A stretch of DNA of 64,000 nucleotides from Candidatus Rhabdochlamydia oedothoracis (GTDB lineage: Bacteria; Chlamydiota; Chlamydiia; Chlamydiales; Rhabdochlamydiaceae): the NCBI RefSeq assembly GCF_019453995.1, contig NZ_CP075587.1:1550001-1614000 (forward strand), in the 5' to 3' direction. The notes under the pieces are model-generated. The model made no database searches. It was not told where the DNA came from and saw nothing but the letters and a program-made list of their open reading frames with translations. Shown piece by piece: positions 47,327-55,849 of this stretch (position 1 is its first letter; each line of letters starts with the position of its first letter). A program made the translations under genes and the position numbers.

Positions 47327-48369
47327 GAGACCTTGCCTAAAGGCTACCATCACCTAACCTATGACCAAAGATGTCAGATTTATATTTTAAAAGCTAGAGG
47401 AGATACATCTAGCTCAATAGCAAACATTCTAAAAGTTCATCATAGCACTATTAGTAGGGAACTTAAGAGAAATAAAGGGCAACGAGGATACCGTCATCAG
47501 CAAGCTCAAGAAAAAGCATTTCTTAGAAAAAATTCTCAGCCCAATAAAAAAATGACTCCTCAAATAGTTACCCGTATTGAAGAAAAAATCAAGTTGCAAT
47601 GGAGCCCTATACAAATATCCGGATGGCTTAAAAGACATGGTAAAGAACATGTTAGTCATGAGACCATCTATAATCATATCTGGAAAGATAAACGACAGGG
47701 AGGACAGCTTTATAGAGAGCTCCGTCATCGAGGGAAAAAATATAACAAGCAGAGAAAGGGAGCTTCTGGAAGAGGGAACATGCCTGGTCGTATAGATATT
47801 AAGCAACGGCCTTGTATTGTAGAAAAAAAGACTCGTTTAGGAGACTGGGAACTAGATACAGTCATAGGGGCAGGACATAAAGGCGTAATTGTATCAATGG
47901 TAGAAAGAACTTCCAAGCTAACTAAGCTCGCCAAAGTTTCTCATAAAACTGCAGAGGAAGTAAGTCAAGCGTTAATTGAACAACTTAAACCTATCAAAGA
48001 TTTTGTACACACATTAACAGCAGACAACGGAAAAGAATTTGCCTATCACCAAATGGTTAGTTTCGAGCTAGAGGCAGACTTCTACTTTGCAACGCCCTAC
48101 CATTCTTGGGAAAGAGGCTTAAATGAGCATACAAACGGACTAGTTAGGCAATATTTTCCTAAAACACAAAGCTTTTTAGATACGACTTCCAAGGATATAG
48201 AAAGGGTGGAAACTTTACTAAATAACAGACCTAGAAAGGCTCTCAACTTCGAAACTCCACTAGAAGTGTTTACGAGATTATCTACAAACATGCTATGCTC
48301 GGGTGCACAATAGATGTTTTTTCAAGTATTTATATGTTCTTTTTTGTGCACTTCAAGGTTGAAAGGGCC
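47327..48369 (+). mobile_element. IS30-family element, copy 3, 5'-truncated
   Basis: Joined to the IS630-C transposase at 47327. It runs to the right end GAAAGGGCC at 48369. The left terminal repeat is missing, so it cannot move by itself. Right of it the reading frame of an OppA-like protein continues. Confidence 0.92.
47333..48313 (+). CDS. IS30-family transposase
   Basis: 326 residues starting at the TTG that follows AAGGAGAG, showing that this start works without the GTG upstream, which is deleted here. One residue differs from the three full copies (FELEADFYF for FELETDFYF). All DDE residues remain, so the protein could act on other copies. Confidence 0.93.
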   Translation: MPKGYHHLTYDQRCQIYILKARGDTSSSIANILKVHHSTISRELKRNKGQRGYRHQQAQEKAFLRKNSQPNKKMTPQIVTRIEEKIKLQWSPIQISGWLKRHGKEHVSHETIYNHIWKDKRQGGQLYRELRHRGKKYNKQRKGASGRGNMPGRIDIKQRPCIVEKKTRLGDWELDTVIGAGHKGVIVSMVERTSKLTKLAKVSHKTAEEVSQALIEQLKPIKDFVHTLTADNGKEFAYHQMVSFELEADFYFATPYHSWERGLNEHTNGLVRQYFPKTQSFLDTTSKDIERVETLLNNRPRKALNFETPLEVFTRLSTNMLCSGAQ

Positions 48370-48765
48370 TTTAGCATTGCTTTAGATAAGCTATACAATA
48401 AAGATTACACCATGTGTCTTTCATGCTGGCTTTCTGATTATGATGATCCTATGTGTATCCTTCAAATGTTTAAGTATAGAAATTATGGAAGGAATTGCAC
48501 GGGTTGGGAACATCCTAAATTTATCGAATTAATCAACCTCTCTAACCACAAGGAAGGCGATAAGCGCTTATCAACTCTAGAAAAAGCTGAAAAAGTTCTA
48601 ATCGATGATATGCCTGTCATTCCCTTATATCACAGAAATTATGTATATCTTATGAACCCAGAATTGGAGTTTAATGTATCTCTGTGGGGAGATAGGCTCT
48701 TATTTCCCATGTCTCCGGAGCAAAAACAAATCCAAAATGAAAATAAACAACGCTCAAAAAAATAA
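48370..48765 (+). pseudogene. OppA-like peptide-binding protein, C-terminal fragment
   Basis: About 131 residues in frame after the IS30 end: AFSIALDKLYNKDYTMCLSC, WLSDYDDPMCILQMF, NLSNHKEGDKRLSTLEKAE, DDMPVIPLYHRNYVYLMNPE. This is the C-terminal part of a family-5 oligopeptide-binding protein. Signal peptide and about three quarters of the protein are gone. Chlamydiae usually have several oppA copies, so loss may be tolerated. Confidence 0.85.
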
Positions 48766-48790
48766 GAACGGAGAAGTTCTGTCTGTCAAC

Positions 48791-50227
48791 TCAAGTTCTA
48801 TCTAGAGAAACGCCCTTCGATTGCTTTTCTTTTGACCAAAAATCTTTTTCCTTATCTCCTTGCTCTGACAATCGTGTGAAAATGTTCGTCATTACTAAAA
48901 AACCTAGCTTAAAGCATTCCAGGCTAAAATGCTCATTAGGAGCATGAATATTATTCGTGCTAAGAGATACACCCATGATTATTGTTTCTGCAGAACTAGC
49001 GGTTGTCAGATCTGGTATAATGGGTACAGATCCTCCACATGCAATATATTTGCAAGGGTTTTTAAATATTTCTTGATATGCCAAAACAACTGTTTTGGCA
49101 ATCACAGAATCAGGAAAACAACAAAAAGCTCCATATCCCTCTTCTGTTTTGCAAGAAATGTTAATACCTGGTGGCGCCTGTTTTTTGAAGTACTCTACGA
49201 TACTCTGAACCACTTTTTGAGGATCCTGCTTGGGAACTAATCGACAGGAAATTTTCGCATGTGCCACGGAGGGAATCACTGTCTTAAAGCCAGCTTCTAT
49301 ATAGCCCCCCCACATACCAGTTATTTCCACAGTAGGTCTTAACCAATTTGATTCTAAAAAAGAGTATCCTTCTTCATGAGCAAAAGCATGTACACCAAAT
49401 TCTTTAGTATATCGATTTTGATCAAATGTCATATCCAAAAAGCTCGTCCAACTTTTCAAAGCGGGCTGCACTTCATCGTAGAAATGCGGGATAGCCACCC
49501 TACCTGAAGAATCCCACATATTGGCTAATAATTTGGCCAAAACGCGGTTCGGATTTAAGGCTATTCCACCATGGCTTCCCGAGTGTAAATCTACAAAGGA
49601 ATTCTTACAAGTTACTTCAATCGTTGCTATTCCTCGCATTCCTAAAGTAATTGCTGGAGAGGCTAAACTTGGGATTCCTGAATCTACAATAACCAGATAA
49701 TCTGCTTTTAGTTCTTTGGTCTTTGTATTGAGAATTTCCTTTAGCCCTTTACTATTTGATTCTTCTTCTCCTTCAATGATTATTTTAATGTTTATATCTA
49801 TTTGCTTGCTTAATTCTAAATAAGCTTTTAAAGCGGTTAAAGAATAAAAACATTGTCCTTTATTATCAGAAGCTCCGCGCGCATATACACAATTGTTTTT
49901 TAAAATAGGGTCAAAAGGATCATTATCCCATAAGTCTATAGGGTCAACTGGTTGCACATCGTAGTGATGATAAATCAGCAAAGTAGGTCGATTAGAATCT
50001 GCTTTTAGATAAGAACCGAAAATCACAGGAAAATGGGAAGTTTCCCATATGTCTACTGTAAGCCCTATCTTCTTCATATATGCACTCAGCCAATCCACTG
50101 TCTTTCTAATGCCCTGTGCATACTTCTTGTTTGTGCTAATACTGGGAAAACGTAAAAACGCAAAAAAATCATTCAAGATTTCCTCTTGATGTTTTTGATA
50201 CCAATCTTCAAATAGAGATTTTGACAT
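48791..50227 (-). CDS. M20-family dipeptidase
   Basis: 478 residues. Metal-site motifs: IYHHYDVQPVDP (His, Asp), YARGASDNKGQ (bridging Asp), IEGEEESNSKG (Glu catalytic/ligand), HSGSHGGIA, and a late His in NNIHAPNEHFSLE. The central dimerisation domain of M20A/F peptidases (carnosinase-like) is present. It hydrolyses dipeptides, in keeping with uptake of host peptides. AAGAG precedes the ATG. The 3' flank carries the CTGTCAACTCAAGTT repeat seen also at 7986. Confidence 0.93.
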   Translation of the reverse strand: MSKSLFEDWYQKHQEEILNDFFAFLRFPSISTNKKYAQGIRKTVDWLSAYMKKIGLTVDIWETSHFPVIFGSYLKADSNRPTLLIYHHYDVQPVDPIDLWDNDPFDPILKNNCVYARGASDNKGQCFYSLTALKAYLELSKQIDINIKIIIEGEEESNSKGLKEILNTKTKELKADYLVIVDSGIPSLASPAITLGMRGIATIEVTCKNSFVDLHSGSHGGIALNPNRVLAKLLANMWDSSGRVAIPHFYDEVQPALKSWTSFLDMTFDQNRYTKEFGVHAFAHEEGYSFLESNWLRPTVEITGMWGGYIEAGFKTVIPSVAHAKISCRLVPKQDPQKVVQSIVEYFKKQAPPGINISCKTEEGYGAFCCFPDSVIAKTVVLAYQEIFKNPCKYIACGGSVPIIPDLTTASSAETIIMGVSLSTNNIHAPNEHFSLECFKLGFLVMTNIFTRLSEQGDKEKDFWSKEKQSKGVSLDRT

Positions 50228-50353
50228 AAATAGTTACTCTTATTTAATAAACAAGAAAATGTTAAAACATATTATCATTTTGTTCAAATTTTTCCTGTGC
50301 GTTTTTAAAAAAAATACGATGGCATAAGATTAAACAATGAGAAATTCCGATGT

Positions 50354-50554
50354 TTAATAGGAGTAAAACGCAGTAGCTTTGACCAAATGAAAACTATTCT
50401 CTTGTCGAGCATGTTCCCATAACAGGGATGCAGTCAACTTCTCTCTTTTCCTCAAGTATCTATTGATCGCATCATGATTAATATCACGGGCATGTTCAGC
50501 AAAATAAGTTAGGATATAATTCGTCTGTTCGCATTCCCTCAAAAAAAATCTCAT
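50354..50554 (-). pseudogene. IS701-like transposase N-terminal fragment
   Basis: 66 residues: NYILTYFAEHARDINHDAINRYLRK, REKLTASLLWEHAR. This resembles the opening of IS4/IS701-type transposases, where 'HDAINRYL...EKLTPxLLW' precedes the catalytic part. The frame diverges after that. It is a remnant; the call rests on recall of that pattern. Confidence 0.55.
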
Positions 50555-50617
50555 TTTAAAGAAAACTCTTTTTTGCGTTAAGTCTAGCCGGTTTTACATG
50601 CATCATCAAAGGATAAT

Positions 50618-50705
50618 ATTGCGAAAGAAAACTACATACAAGCCTGAATATGGTGGTTCTCGCTTTTATTGTTCTACTTTTGAAAAGATTTTAAACAGGC
50701 TCTTA
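50618..50705 (+). pseudogene. IS5-A 3' end scrap
   Basis: Contains the last codons of the IS5-A transposase (RKLHTSLNMVV-like with TTGCGAAAGAAAACTACA) and the terminus AAGATTTTAAACAGGCTC at 50703. Confidence 0.85.
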
Positions 50706-51334
50706 AATTTGTGAATAATTGCAAACCTCTATCCATATTTTCCTGAAATGTATCCTTTATCGCCGTATAAGTTCCCAGTAATTCCTTTCGACAAAATACC
50801 AGCTACAGAAACGTCTGATGTATTTCCAGGTGTTAATTGAAAAGCTAGAATTTCTCCTACTTCATTAATTATTAAATGAAGTTTAATTTCCAAGAACTAT
50901 CCTGCTCCTGTTTTTCCCATTTTTGCAAATCTTGCAAAAACTTTATTTCTCCTAATTCTTTTGTTAAAGCTAATTCCAGTAATTTTACCTTTGTTATGTA
51001 AAAGATAAGCGAATAGGGGGATAAAAATATTTTTTACAAGGTAAACAAATCTGCTGTAGCTAATAAGAGTAGGAAACTCTTTACGGAGATGAACCATTAC
51101 ATAAATGCAATAGAAGTGTTTGAAATTCCTGTAGTTTGATTGGTGAAACAAAATAGATATTGTCATCATTTCAGGAATAGACATTTTCCCTTTAGGGCCT
51201 CTTGAGAATTTGCCTTTGGTAATTAAATGTTGCTCCCATTGCTTGTTAAAATCCTTCCAAAAATCATCTATAGAGCAGTATAATTCGACAAGCTTTTCCA
51301 TTTTTGACCTCTTTTTGTTGTTGTTTTTTCGCAA
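50706..51334 (-). pseudogene. IS982-family transposase, frameshifted
   Basis: First part 50897-51334: LVELYCSIDDFWKDF, GRPKGKMSIPEMMTISILFHQS-like GPKGKMSIPEMMTI, NFKHFYC, typical of IS982. After FAKMGKTGAG the frame shifts; below it the minus strand continues LHLIINEVGEILAFQLTPGN, then DGDKGYISG-like GDKGYISGKYG with stops. The right part of the gene is decayed. Confidence 0.85.
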
Positions 51335-51688
51335 ATGAACTTGTACAACATTAAGTGGTCTTTTTGCACTGCTTTTTTGTCTTATCTTTCCTATTCTTAG
51401 TTAATTAAACTTAACACTGAGGTTCCTAGCATTTTTAAGTAACTTTGTTGTCTACTTTTTAGATCTACCTTTATGTTGATTATCTCTTGTTTATTATATT
51501 AACACATTTTAATATAATTAACAATTTATATCTTATTAAGTATTAATATAATAAAGTTGGGTTCTCTATGAAAATAATCTGTTGGCAAAAAGGCTTAAAA
51601 AAAAGAGGTTCTTGTACGCTATTCAAGAACCTCTTTTAAAAATAGAAAAGTCTTTAACTTGTAAAACAAGTTTAATTAAAAAGATTTT
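51335..51688. other. Intergenic with terminator, AT-rich
   Basis: Very AT-rich, no gene. It probably holds the IS982 left flank up to about 51400. The terminator at 51601-51637 is listed separately. Confidence 0.5.
51601..51637 (-). terminator. Rho-independent terminator of the secretion-like operon
   Basis: AAAAGAGGTTCTTG pairs perfectly with CAAGAACCTCTTTT around a 9-base loop. On the minus strand it is followed by a T-rich run. It lies about 50 bp after the last gene of the operon. Confidence 0.92.
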
Positions 51689-52222
51689 TTATTGCATGGT
51701 CTTTTGAGCAGCTATTTTTGCATCATTATTAAGGATTTTAATAACCCCTTCTGTGTATTCTTTGGTTTCTTCCATTTCTTTTTCTACGGTCTTCAAGGTA
51801 TCATCGCTATTTGTCTGCAGGGCAGCGATACTTGTTTTATCTTTTTGTATGTTCGCTTTTTTTTCGCTACTTGTAGTTTCTAATACACCTTGAGTTCCAC
51901 CAAGTACTCCCTGCGTTAAGTTTAGAGAGCCTTCTGCTCCAGCTACAGCTGCTTCGCTTAAGAGGCCAGAGAGCGCTCCTCCTGCTGCTAAGATTCCACC
52001 AAGTACTAGAAGAGGACCTAAGAAAAGAGTAGCTATTTGTACATAACCCGCTATTTTTGTAATAAAGGCCATTTTTTCTGCTTCTGAAAGGCTCTGGTCA
52101 GCTAAGGTTTGCAGCATTTGTGTCAACTGATTAACAGTCTCCATTTGGGTTACTTGTACTTTGGTACTAGCTCCTTGAAGATGCTGCAAAAGAGAGCTTG
52201 TTTCTAAGATGGATAATGACAT
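51689..52222 (-). CDS. Putative type III secretion translocator-like protein (CopD/YopD-like)
   Basis: 177 residues. N-terminal amphipathic helices, then a hydrophobic hairpin (YVQIATLFLGPLLVLGGILA, AGGALSGLLSEAAVAGAEG), then a polar coiled coil (TSSEKKANIQKDKTS, TVEKEMEETKEYTEGV). This is the shape of minor translocator or pore proteins. AGGAG precedes the ATG. It is the last gene of a five-gene minus-strand operon. Identity to CopD is not shown; only the architecture and context speak for it. Confidence 0.6.
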   Translation of the reverse strand: MSLSILETSSLLQHLQGASTKVQVTQMETVNQLTQMLQTLADQSLSEAEKMAFITKIAGYVQIATLFLGPLLVLGGILAAGGALSGLLSEAAVAGAEGSLNLTQGVLGGTQGVLETTSSEKKANIQKDKTSIAALQTNSDDTLKTVEKEMEETKEYTEGVIKILNNDAKIAAQKTMQ

Positions 52223-52232
52223 GATTTAACTC

Positions 52233-53318
52233 CTATTTAGTTTCCATGATTCTGCCCATGTCAGTAATAGCTTGTCCTGCTTGCTGACCTAACTGGGCAG
52301 ATCTATCGGAGGCATTTTCCACAAATATTTTTTCCGTAGAGCCAAGTTGAGAAGAGAGTTTTTGCGTTTGCGTGTTACAATAAGCAAGCAGAGCTTGTAA
52401 CTTACTCATTATTGTTGAATCAGGACCTGTATCTGTTACCCCTTCCAGTCCTGGAGCGTTAGAATTATTGCCTGCTACACCTGCAACAGCTCCGATTGAT
52501 ATGGCTCCTGCGGTAGCTCCAAGAAAAGCTCCTAATACGAGACTACCTGCTCCTCCTGTACAAAATGCAAATAGCGCGCCTAGGGCGACTGCAAGCACTC
52601 CAAAAATAAGCGCTTTCGTATTACTGAAATGCCGTCCTTGGGTCGATTGACCAGCGAGATCTTTTTGTTTCTCAGCTTGCAATTCCAGCTGGGTCGTTTT
52701 TACTTTGGTTTGTTGGATTCCAGCTAACATGGCTTTATCGTTTTGATCCATTTGAGCTTTTGCAAAGGCTAAAAAGAGGATTAAGACATTCGCTTCTTCG
52801 GGGTCTACTTGTTTATTTTTGATCAGATCGATTACCTTTTCTTTGAGAGCATCAATTGTGTTGTTTAATTTCTGTTGATCATCTTTTGAGAAATTTTGTA
52901 GATCTTTGGAGCCAAGGGTATCTATAGTATCTAAAATAAGCTCTGCTTTTTCAGGATCTATTTTTTTTTGTTTTTTTAGCTCGGTTAGAGTAGCTTGTAA
53001 TTGACTAAAATGTTTTTTCAATTGATTCATTAGATCTTCTAATTGTTTGGGGGATAGATTAGCGATTTCTTGTTTGATTTGTTGTAGATCTTTTTCACTA
53101 AATTTCTTGAGAGCCGCGACATGTTTTGGTGCGTATAAACGGGCAAGATCTTGTTCGATCTGCTTTAACTGCTCTGGTGGAATCGGATCTGTTGATCCTG
53201 TATAAGGTAATTCTCCTTGTTGCTGCGGGAGGTTTGTTTTTGACTTAACAGGTTTAATAGGCTCTGAAATAGGCCCTATTATTTTTTTAGAAGAAGTAGT
53301 TGTTGTTATATCCGACAT
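52233..53318 (-). CDS. Putative type III secretion translocator-like protein (CopB/YopB-like)
   Basis: 361 residues. The N-terminal part (about 1-220) is helical and charged, with several Lys/Gln-rich coiled-coil stretches. Residues about 240-290 are a long double hydrophobic segment (ALIFGVLAVALGALFAFC, LGAFLGATAGAISIGAVAGV), and the tail is amphipathic (SQLGSTEKIFVENASDRSAQ). This matches the architecture of major translocators that insert into host membranes. AAGGAGG gives strong translation. The next gene starts 10 bp downstream. Confidence 0.6.
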   Translation of the reverse strand: MSDITTTTSSKKIIGPISEPIKPVKSKTNLPQQQGELPYTGSTDPIPPEQLKQIEQDLARLYAPKHVAALKKFSEKDLQQIKQEIANLSPKQLEDLMNQLKKHFSQLQATLTELKKQKKIDPEKAELILDTIDTLGSKDLQNFSKDDQQKLNNTIDALKEKVIDLIKNKQVDPEEANVLILFLAFAKAQMDQNDKAMLAGIQQTKVKTTQLELQAEKQKDLAGQSTQGRHFSNTKALIFGVLAVALGALFAFCTGGAGSLVLGAFLGATAGAISIGAVAGVAGNNSNAPGLEGVTDTGPDSTIMSKLQALLAYCNTQTQKLSSQLGSTEKIFVENASDRSAQLGQQAGQAITDMGRIMETK

Positions 53319-53331
53319 AAATTCCTCCTTG

Positions 53332-54180
53332 TTAGTTTTGACTGATTTGCTCCCTCACCATGTTTTGTACTTCTTTTTTACAAGCCTGTAGGGATGCTTT
53401 CATTGTATTATTATAAGACGTGATTAGAGTCATATAGGATTTCATTTCAATAGAGTTTTGTTGAGACTGTCCAATGAGCATTTGCATACTAGCATTGTCA
53501 TCTGCATTCCAATCTTCCAGTGGATTCTCCGCTTTTGGATCTTTGATTTTTCCTTCATTAATTAAATAAACCTGTGTCATTGCCCAAGCAATCATGCGAT
53601 TAAATTGGGTAGGATCTTTTTTTTGAGCATTGGGTTGAAAATGCAAATCCGTTCCATGAAAATTTAGATCTTGATCTTCTTCCCAATCGGAAATAGCATC
53701 TATTATACTACGGCTATCTATGGGGTTAAATTGCTCGTTAAAACATCTAAAAAGATCTTGCGTAGATGCTAAAAGAGTTTTGAGATCAGGATATTTTTTT
53801 ACACGTTTTTCAAGCTCTGTAATATTTTTCTGAAGATCCAAAACCCCTTTTGCAAACTCTTTGATGATATTGCCTATTTGATCTTTTTCCCAAGACTGCG
53901 CAGTAGGCTCTTTTTCCGCAGATAGTTGAAATTTACCTATCTTTTCATTGAGCATGATCAGGTTATCTTGAAAACCTCTTAGCTCTTCTGTTATACGTGT
54001 TGCTTCTTCCATTTTTTTAACAACCCGATCAAGAGCTCCCGTCCCTTTAGAATTTGTAACCAAAACAAGAATGGCAAGTACTAATAAAAGATTGATGTCA
54101 TAACCTTTTTCCTTTTCGATAAAAAGGTTATTAGGATTTGCTTCTTCTATAAATGGTATTTGTTGTATCTGTAGAGACAT
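53332..54180 (-). CDS. Secretion-operon protein C (paralogue of 62226-63110)
   Basis: 282 residues. One hydrophobic segment (INLLLVLAILVLVTNSKGTG) at residues 29-48, then helices with RITEELRGFQDNLIMLNEKI and a C-terminal QSQQNSIEMKSYMTLITSYN. The same order of motifs is seen in the 294-residue paralogue at 62226 (LIVLAIMTNDSGNGAMD, DVQDDLINLQRILSKIE, TSQQETTAVQGFMQILNSFN). The family may correspond to the CT668-type proteins beside the chlamydial type III ATPase; this is a suspicion from size and order only. Confidence 0.6.
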   Translation of the reverse strand: MSLQIQQIPFIEEANPNNLFIEKEKGYDINLLLVLAILVLVTNSKGTGALDRVVKKMEEATRITEELRGFQDNLIMLNEKIGKFQLSAEKEPTAQSWEKDQIGNIIKEFAKGVLDLQKNITELEKRVKKYPDLKTLLASTQDLFRCFNEQFNPIDSRSIIDAISDWEEDQDLNFHGTDLHFQPNAQKKDPTQFNRMIAWAMTQVYLINEGKIKDPKAENPLEDWNADDNASMQMLIGQSQQNSIEMKSYMTLITSYNNTMKASLQACKKEVQNMVREQISQN

Positions 54181-54192
54181 AAAAAAGCCTTC

Positions 54193-54627
54193 TTAAGATT
54201 GAACCCAGCTGGACTTCTGGGCATATTTTTTTAATGTACCTCGCTTTTTTTTCTGAGGTATTTTTGCATCGATAAGTTTTTCTACTTCCTTGCTATTTTT
54301 TTCAAACTCTTGTTGAAAAATCACAAGCCTATCTCGATTCGGCGAGACTGTATTAAAAAAATAGGACAAAATCAATTGTAGTTGATCTTGTTCTAAACCT
54401 AGTTTCTCTGTTGCTGATTCGAGATAATCATATAACAAGTGTCTTGCTTGCTCTAATTTCTCAGCAGCTATTTTCTGCTGTTCTTGGCTTCCTTTGGACA
54501 CCGCTTCTTTTAGATCCACCATCAATTTGTTCATCAAATTCAATAACTCTTCAAAATGGGTGTCTTTATACTCCACCCCTTCTTCTAAAAACATTTCGAT
54601 TTTTTCGATCTCTTTGTCTTTTTTCAT
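54193..54627 (-). CDS. Secretion-operon protein B (paralogue of 63343-63783)
   Basis: 144 residues from the ATG at 54625-54627, which has AGGGAA upstream; the frame extends to 54693 inside the upstream gene. All helical, acidic N-terminus, basic C-terminus ending KKYAQKSSWVQS. The paralogue at 63343 is 146 residues and ends KKIKKSNWMRS. The conserved end K-S-x-W-x-x-S suggests an interaction motif. Size resembles the C. trachomatis CT667 protein as I recall it. Possibly a chaperone or regulator of the protein encoded next. Confidence 0.65.
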   Translation of the reverse strand: MKKDKEIEKIEMFLEEGVEYKDTHFEELLNLMNKLMVDLKEAVSKGSQEQQKIAAEKLEQARHLLYDYLESATEKLGLEQDQLQLILSYFFNTVSPNRDRLVIFQQEFEKNSKEVEKLIDAKIPQKKKRGTLKKYAQKSSWVQS

Positions 54628-54635
54628 AAAGTTCC

Positions 54636-55088
54636 CTATATGTAAAGAATTGCCTTTGCCATAGATCCAACAGTATCTTGAGCCTGGGTCCAATGATTCA
54701 ACTGTATTCTATCTTTAGTTAGCGCTTGACTATTTTCTGATTGTAACTTGGTAAGAACGGTATTTACACACGCTTTAATTTTTCTCACATTATCATTGAG
54801 CTTTGAATCCCCCGGAGAGCTTTTTGATGCTTCTTCTGCATTGCAAAGCTTATTTACTTTTGGCATAAGGATATCTAAACAATTACGTACGCTATCACTA
54901 AGTCCTTTTGTACTTGCAAGATTTGTTAGAATGCGTTTCAGCTCTTGAGGGTTGTTAATTTCCGACAACGCATTCCTTAGAATGCTTTTTATGTACGCTT
55001 CATCTTTAGATGAAGAGCATTGTTCCTCACTCAAATTAGAGAGAGTAGCTACTATCTCTGCTGCGGCTGCTAAAGAATTTTCTGCCAT
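54636..55088 (-). CDS. Secretion-operon protein A, unknown
   Basis: 150 residues from the ATG at 55086-55088 (GAGAG upstream, MAENSLAAAAEIVATL). The frame is open up to 55166 but that part looks non-coding. It is a soluble all-helical protein, with LKRILTNLASTKGLSDSVRN and a C-terminal amphipathic helix. No family recognised. First gene of the operon; the ATG of the next gene lies 9 bp past its stop. Confidence 0.65.
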   Translation of the reverse strand: MAENSLAAAAEIVATLSNLSEEQCSSSKDEAYIKSILRNALSEINNPQELKRILTNLASTKGLSDSVRNCLDILMPKVNKLCNAEEASKSSPGDSKLNDNVRKIKACVNTVLTKLQSENSQALTKDRIQLNHWTQAQDTVGSMAKAILYI

Positions 55089-55166
55089 GATTAGCTCTCT
55101 TTTTATAGTTTGTGCTAATTTAATCGACCTTAGTTTTATTAAAACATAAAAATGAATTAATTTCAC

Positions 55167-55370
55167 AGTCTTTTAATTCATTTTATTATTTATAAAGAAA
55201 CTAAATGTAATAAATAAACAATAAAACTATTCGAAAAATTTAAAAGAAAACAGCTCTCTTACAGAAAGGCATCAAGAAAAAGAAATTGCTTTAGCAAAAA
55301 CCTCTCTTTGACTAGAGATAAATTTTATTAATCAAATGCAGGTCAAGACAGTGCAAGGTTAGTTAGTTCT
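55167..55370. other. AT-rich upstream region of the secretion-like operon
   Basis: Contains the operon's likely promoter on the minus strand, but no hexamer pair stands out. No gene. Confidence 0.4.
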
Positions 55371-55584
55371 TTGATAGATAAAAGACAAATTTTCAAAAAA
55401 CAATACACAGAAAACATACAAAAAATTTACACCTATTATAAATCAATGACAATTTCTCTTTCTAATCCAGAAAGAGTCCCAGAACGTATACAAGAAGAAA
55501 AGGCAAAGTTTTTAAAAATTTTCAAAACACAAGAAAATCAAATAGACTTTATCGAACGAGCCATACAGGATTACCAAAACATTA
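55371..55584 (+). pseudogene. Small helical protein, 3' end cut by MITE-1
   Basis: About 71 residues: DKRQIFKKQYTENIQKIYTY, NPERVPERIQEEKAKFLKI, then QIDFIERAIQDYQNI, where MITE-1 begins at 55585 and supplies the last codons and stop (55598). It starts at TTG/ATG around 55371 without a strong ribosome site. Family unknown. Either a truncated gene or a short gene whose end was replaced. Confidence 0.4.
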
Positions 55585-55734
55585 GATCTCTTGCATAACC
55601 AATAAGCAATCTAAAATTTTAAAGTATTTTAATCCAGGAGATATGATTGTTTGAGCGATATAGCTGGAAATGCTTTTGTTAAGATTAGGAATCTATAAAT
55701 GAAAGCTTTAAAATAAGGGGTTATGCAAGAAATC
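55585..55734 (+). repeat. 150-bp miniature element MITE-1, intact copy
   Basis: Ends GATCTCTTGCATAACC and GGTTATGCAAGAAATC are near-perfect inverted repeats; TA at 55583-55584 and 55735-55736. It carries no gene. It is the undisturbed version of the copy split by IS30 at 5914-7206. Confidence 0.92.
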
Positions 55735-55771
55735 TATTATAAATAAGGCTACAGCGGATTAATCGCGATGG

Positions 55772-55845
55772 AATGTTTAGTCCCAAAGTGTGATGGAGTG
55801 GGTTAATTCTAAAACTTTTTGGTTTTTTTTGCCAACTTTTGATGA
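55772..55845. repeat. Second copy of the 73-bp repeat
   Basis: Nearly identical to 21294-21366. IS630-A follows at once at 55850. Confidence 0.75.
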
Positions 55846-55849
55846 TATA

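Noticed and set aside
54636-55166. Longer start of secretion-operon protein A at 55166
   Set aside because: The added 26 residues are basic-hydrophobic without a ribosome site; the ATG at 55088 has GAGAG at correct distance.
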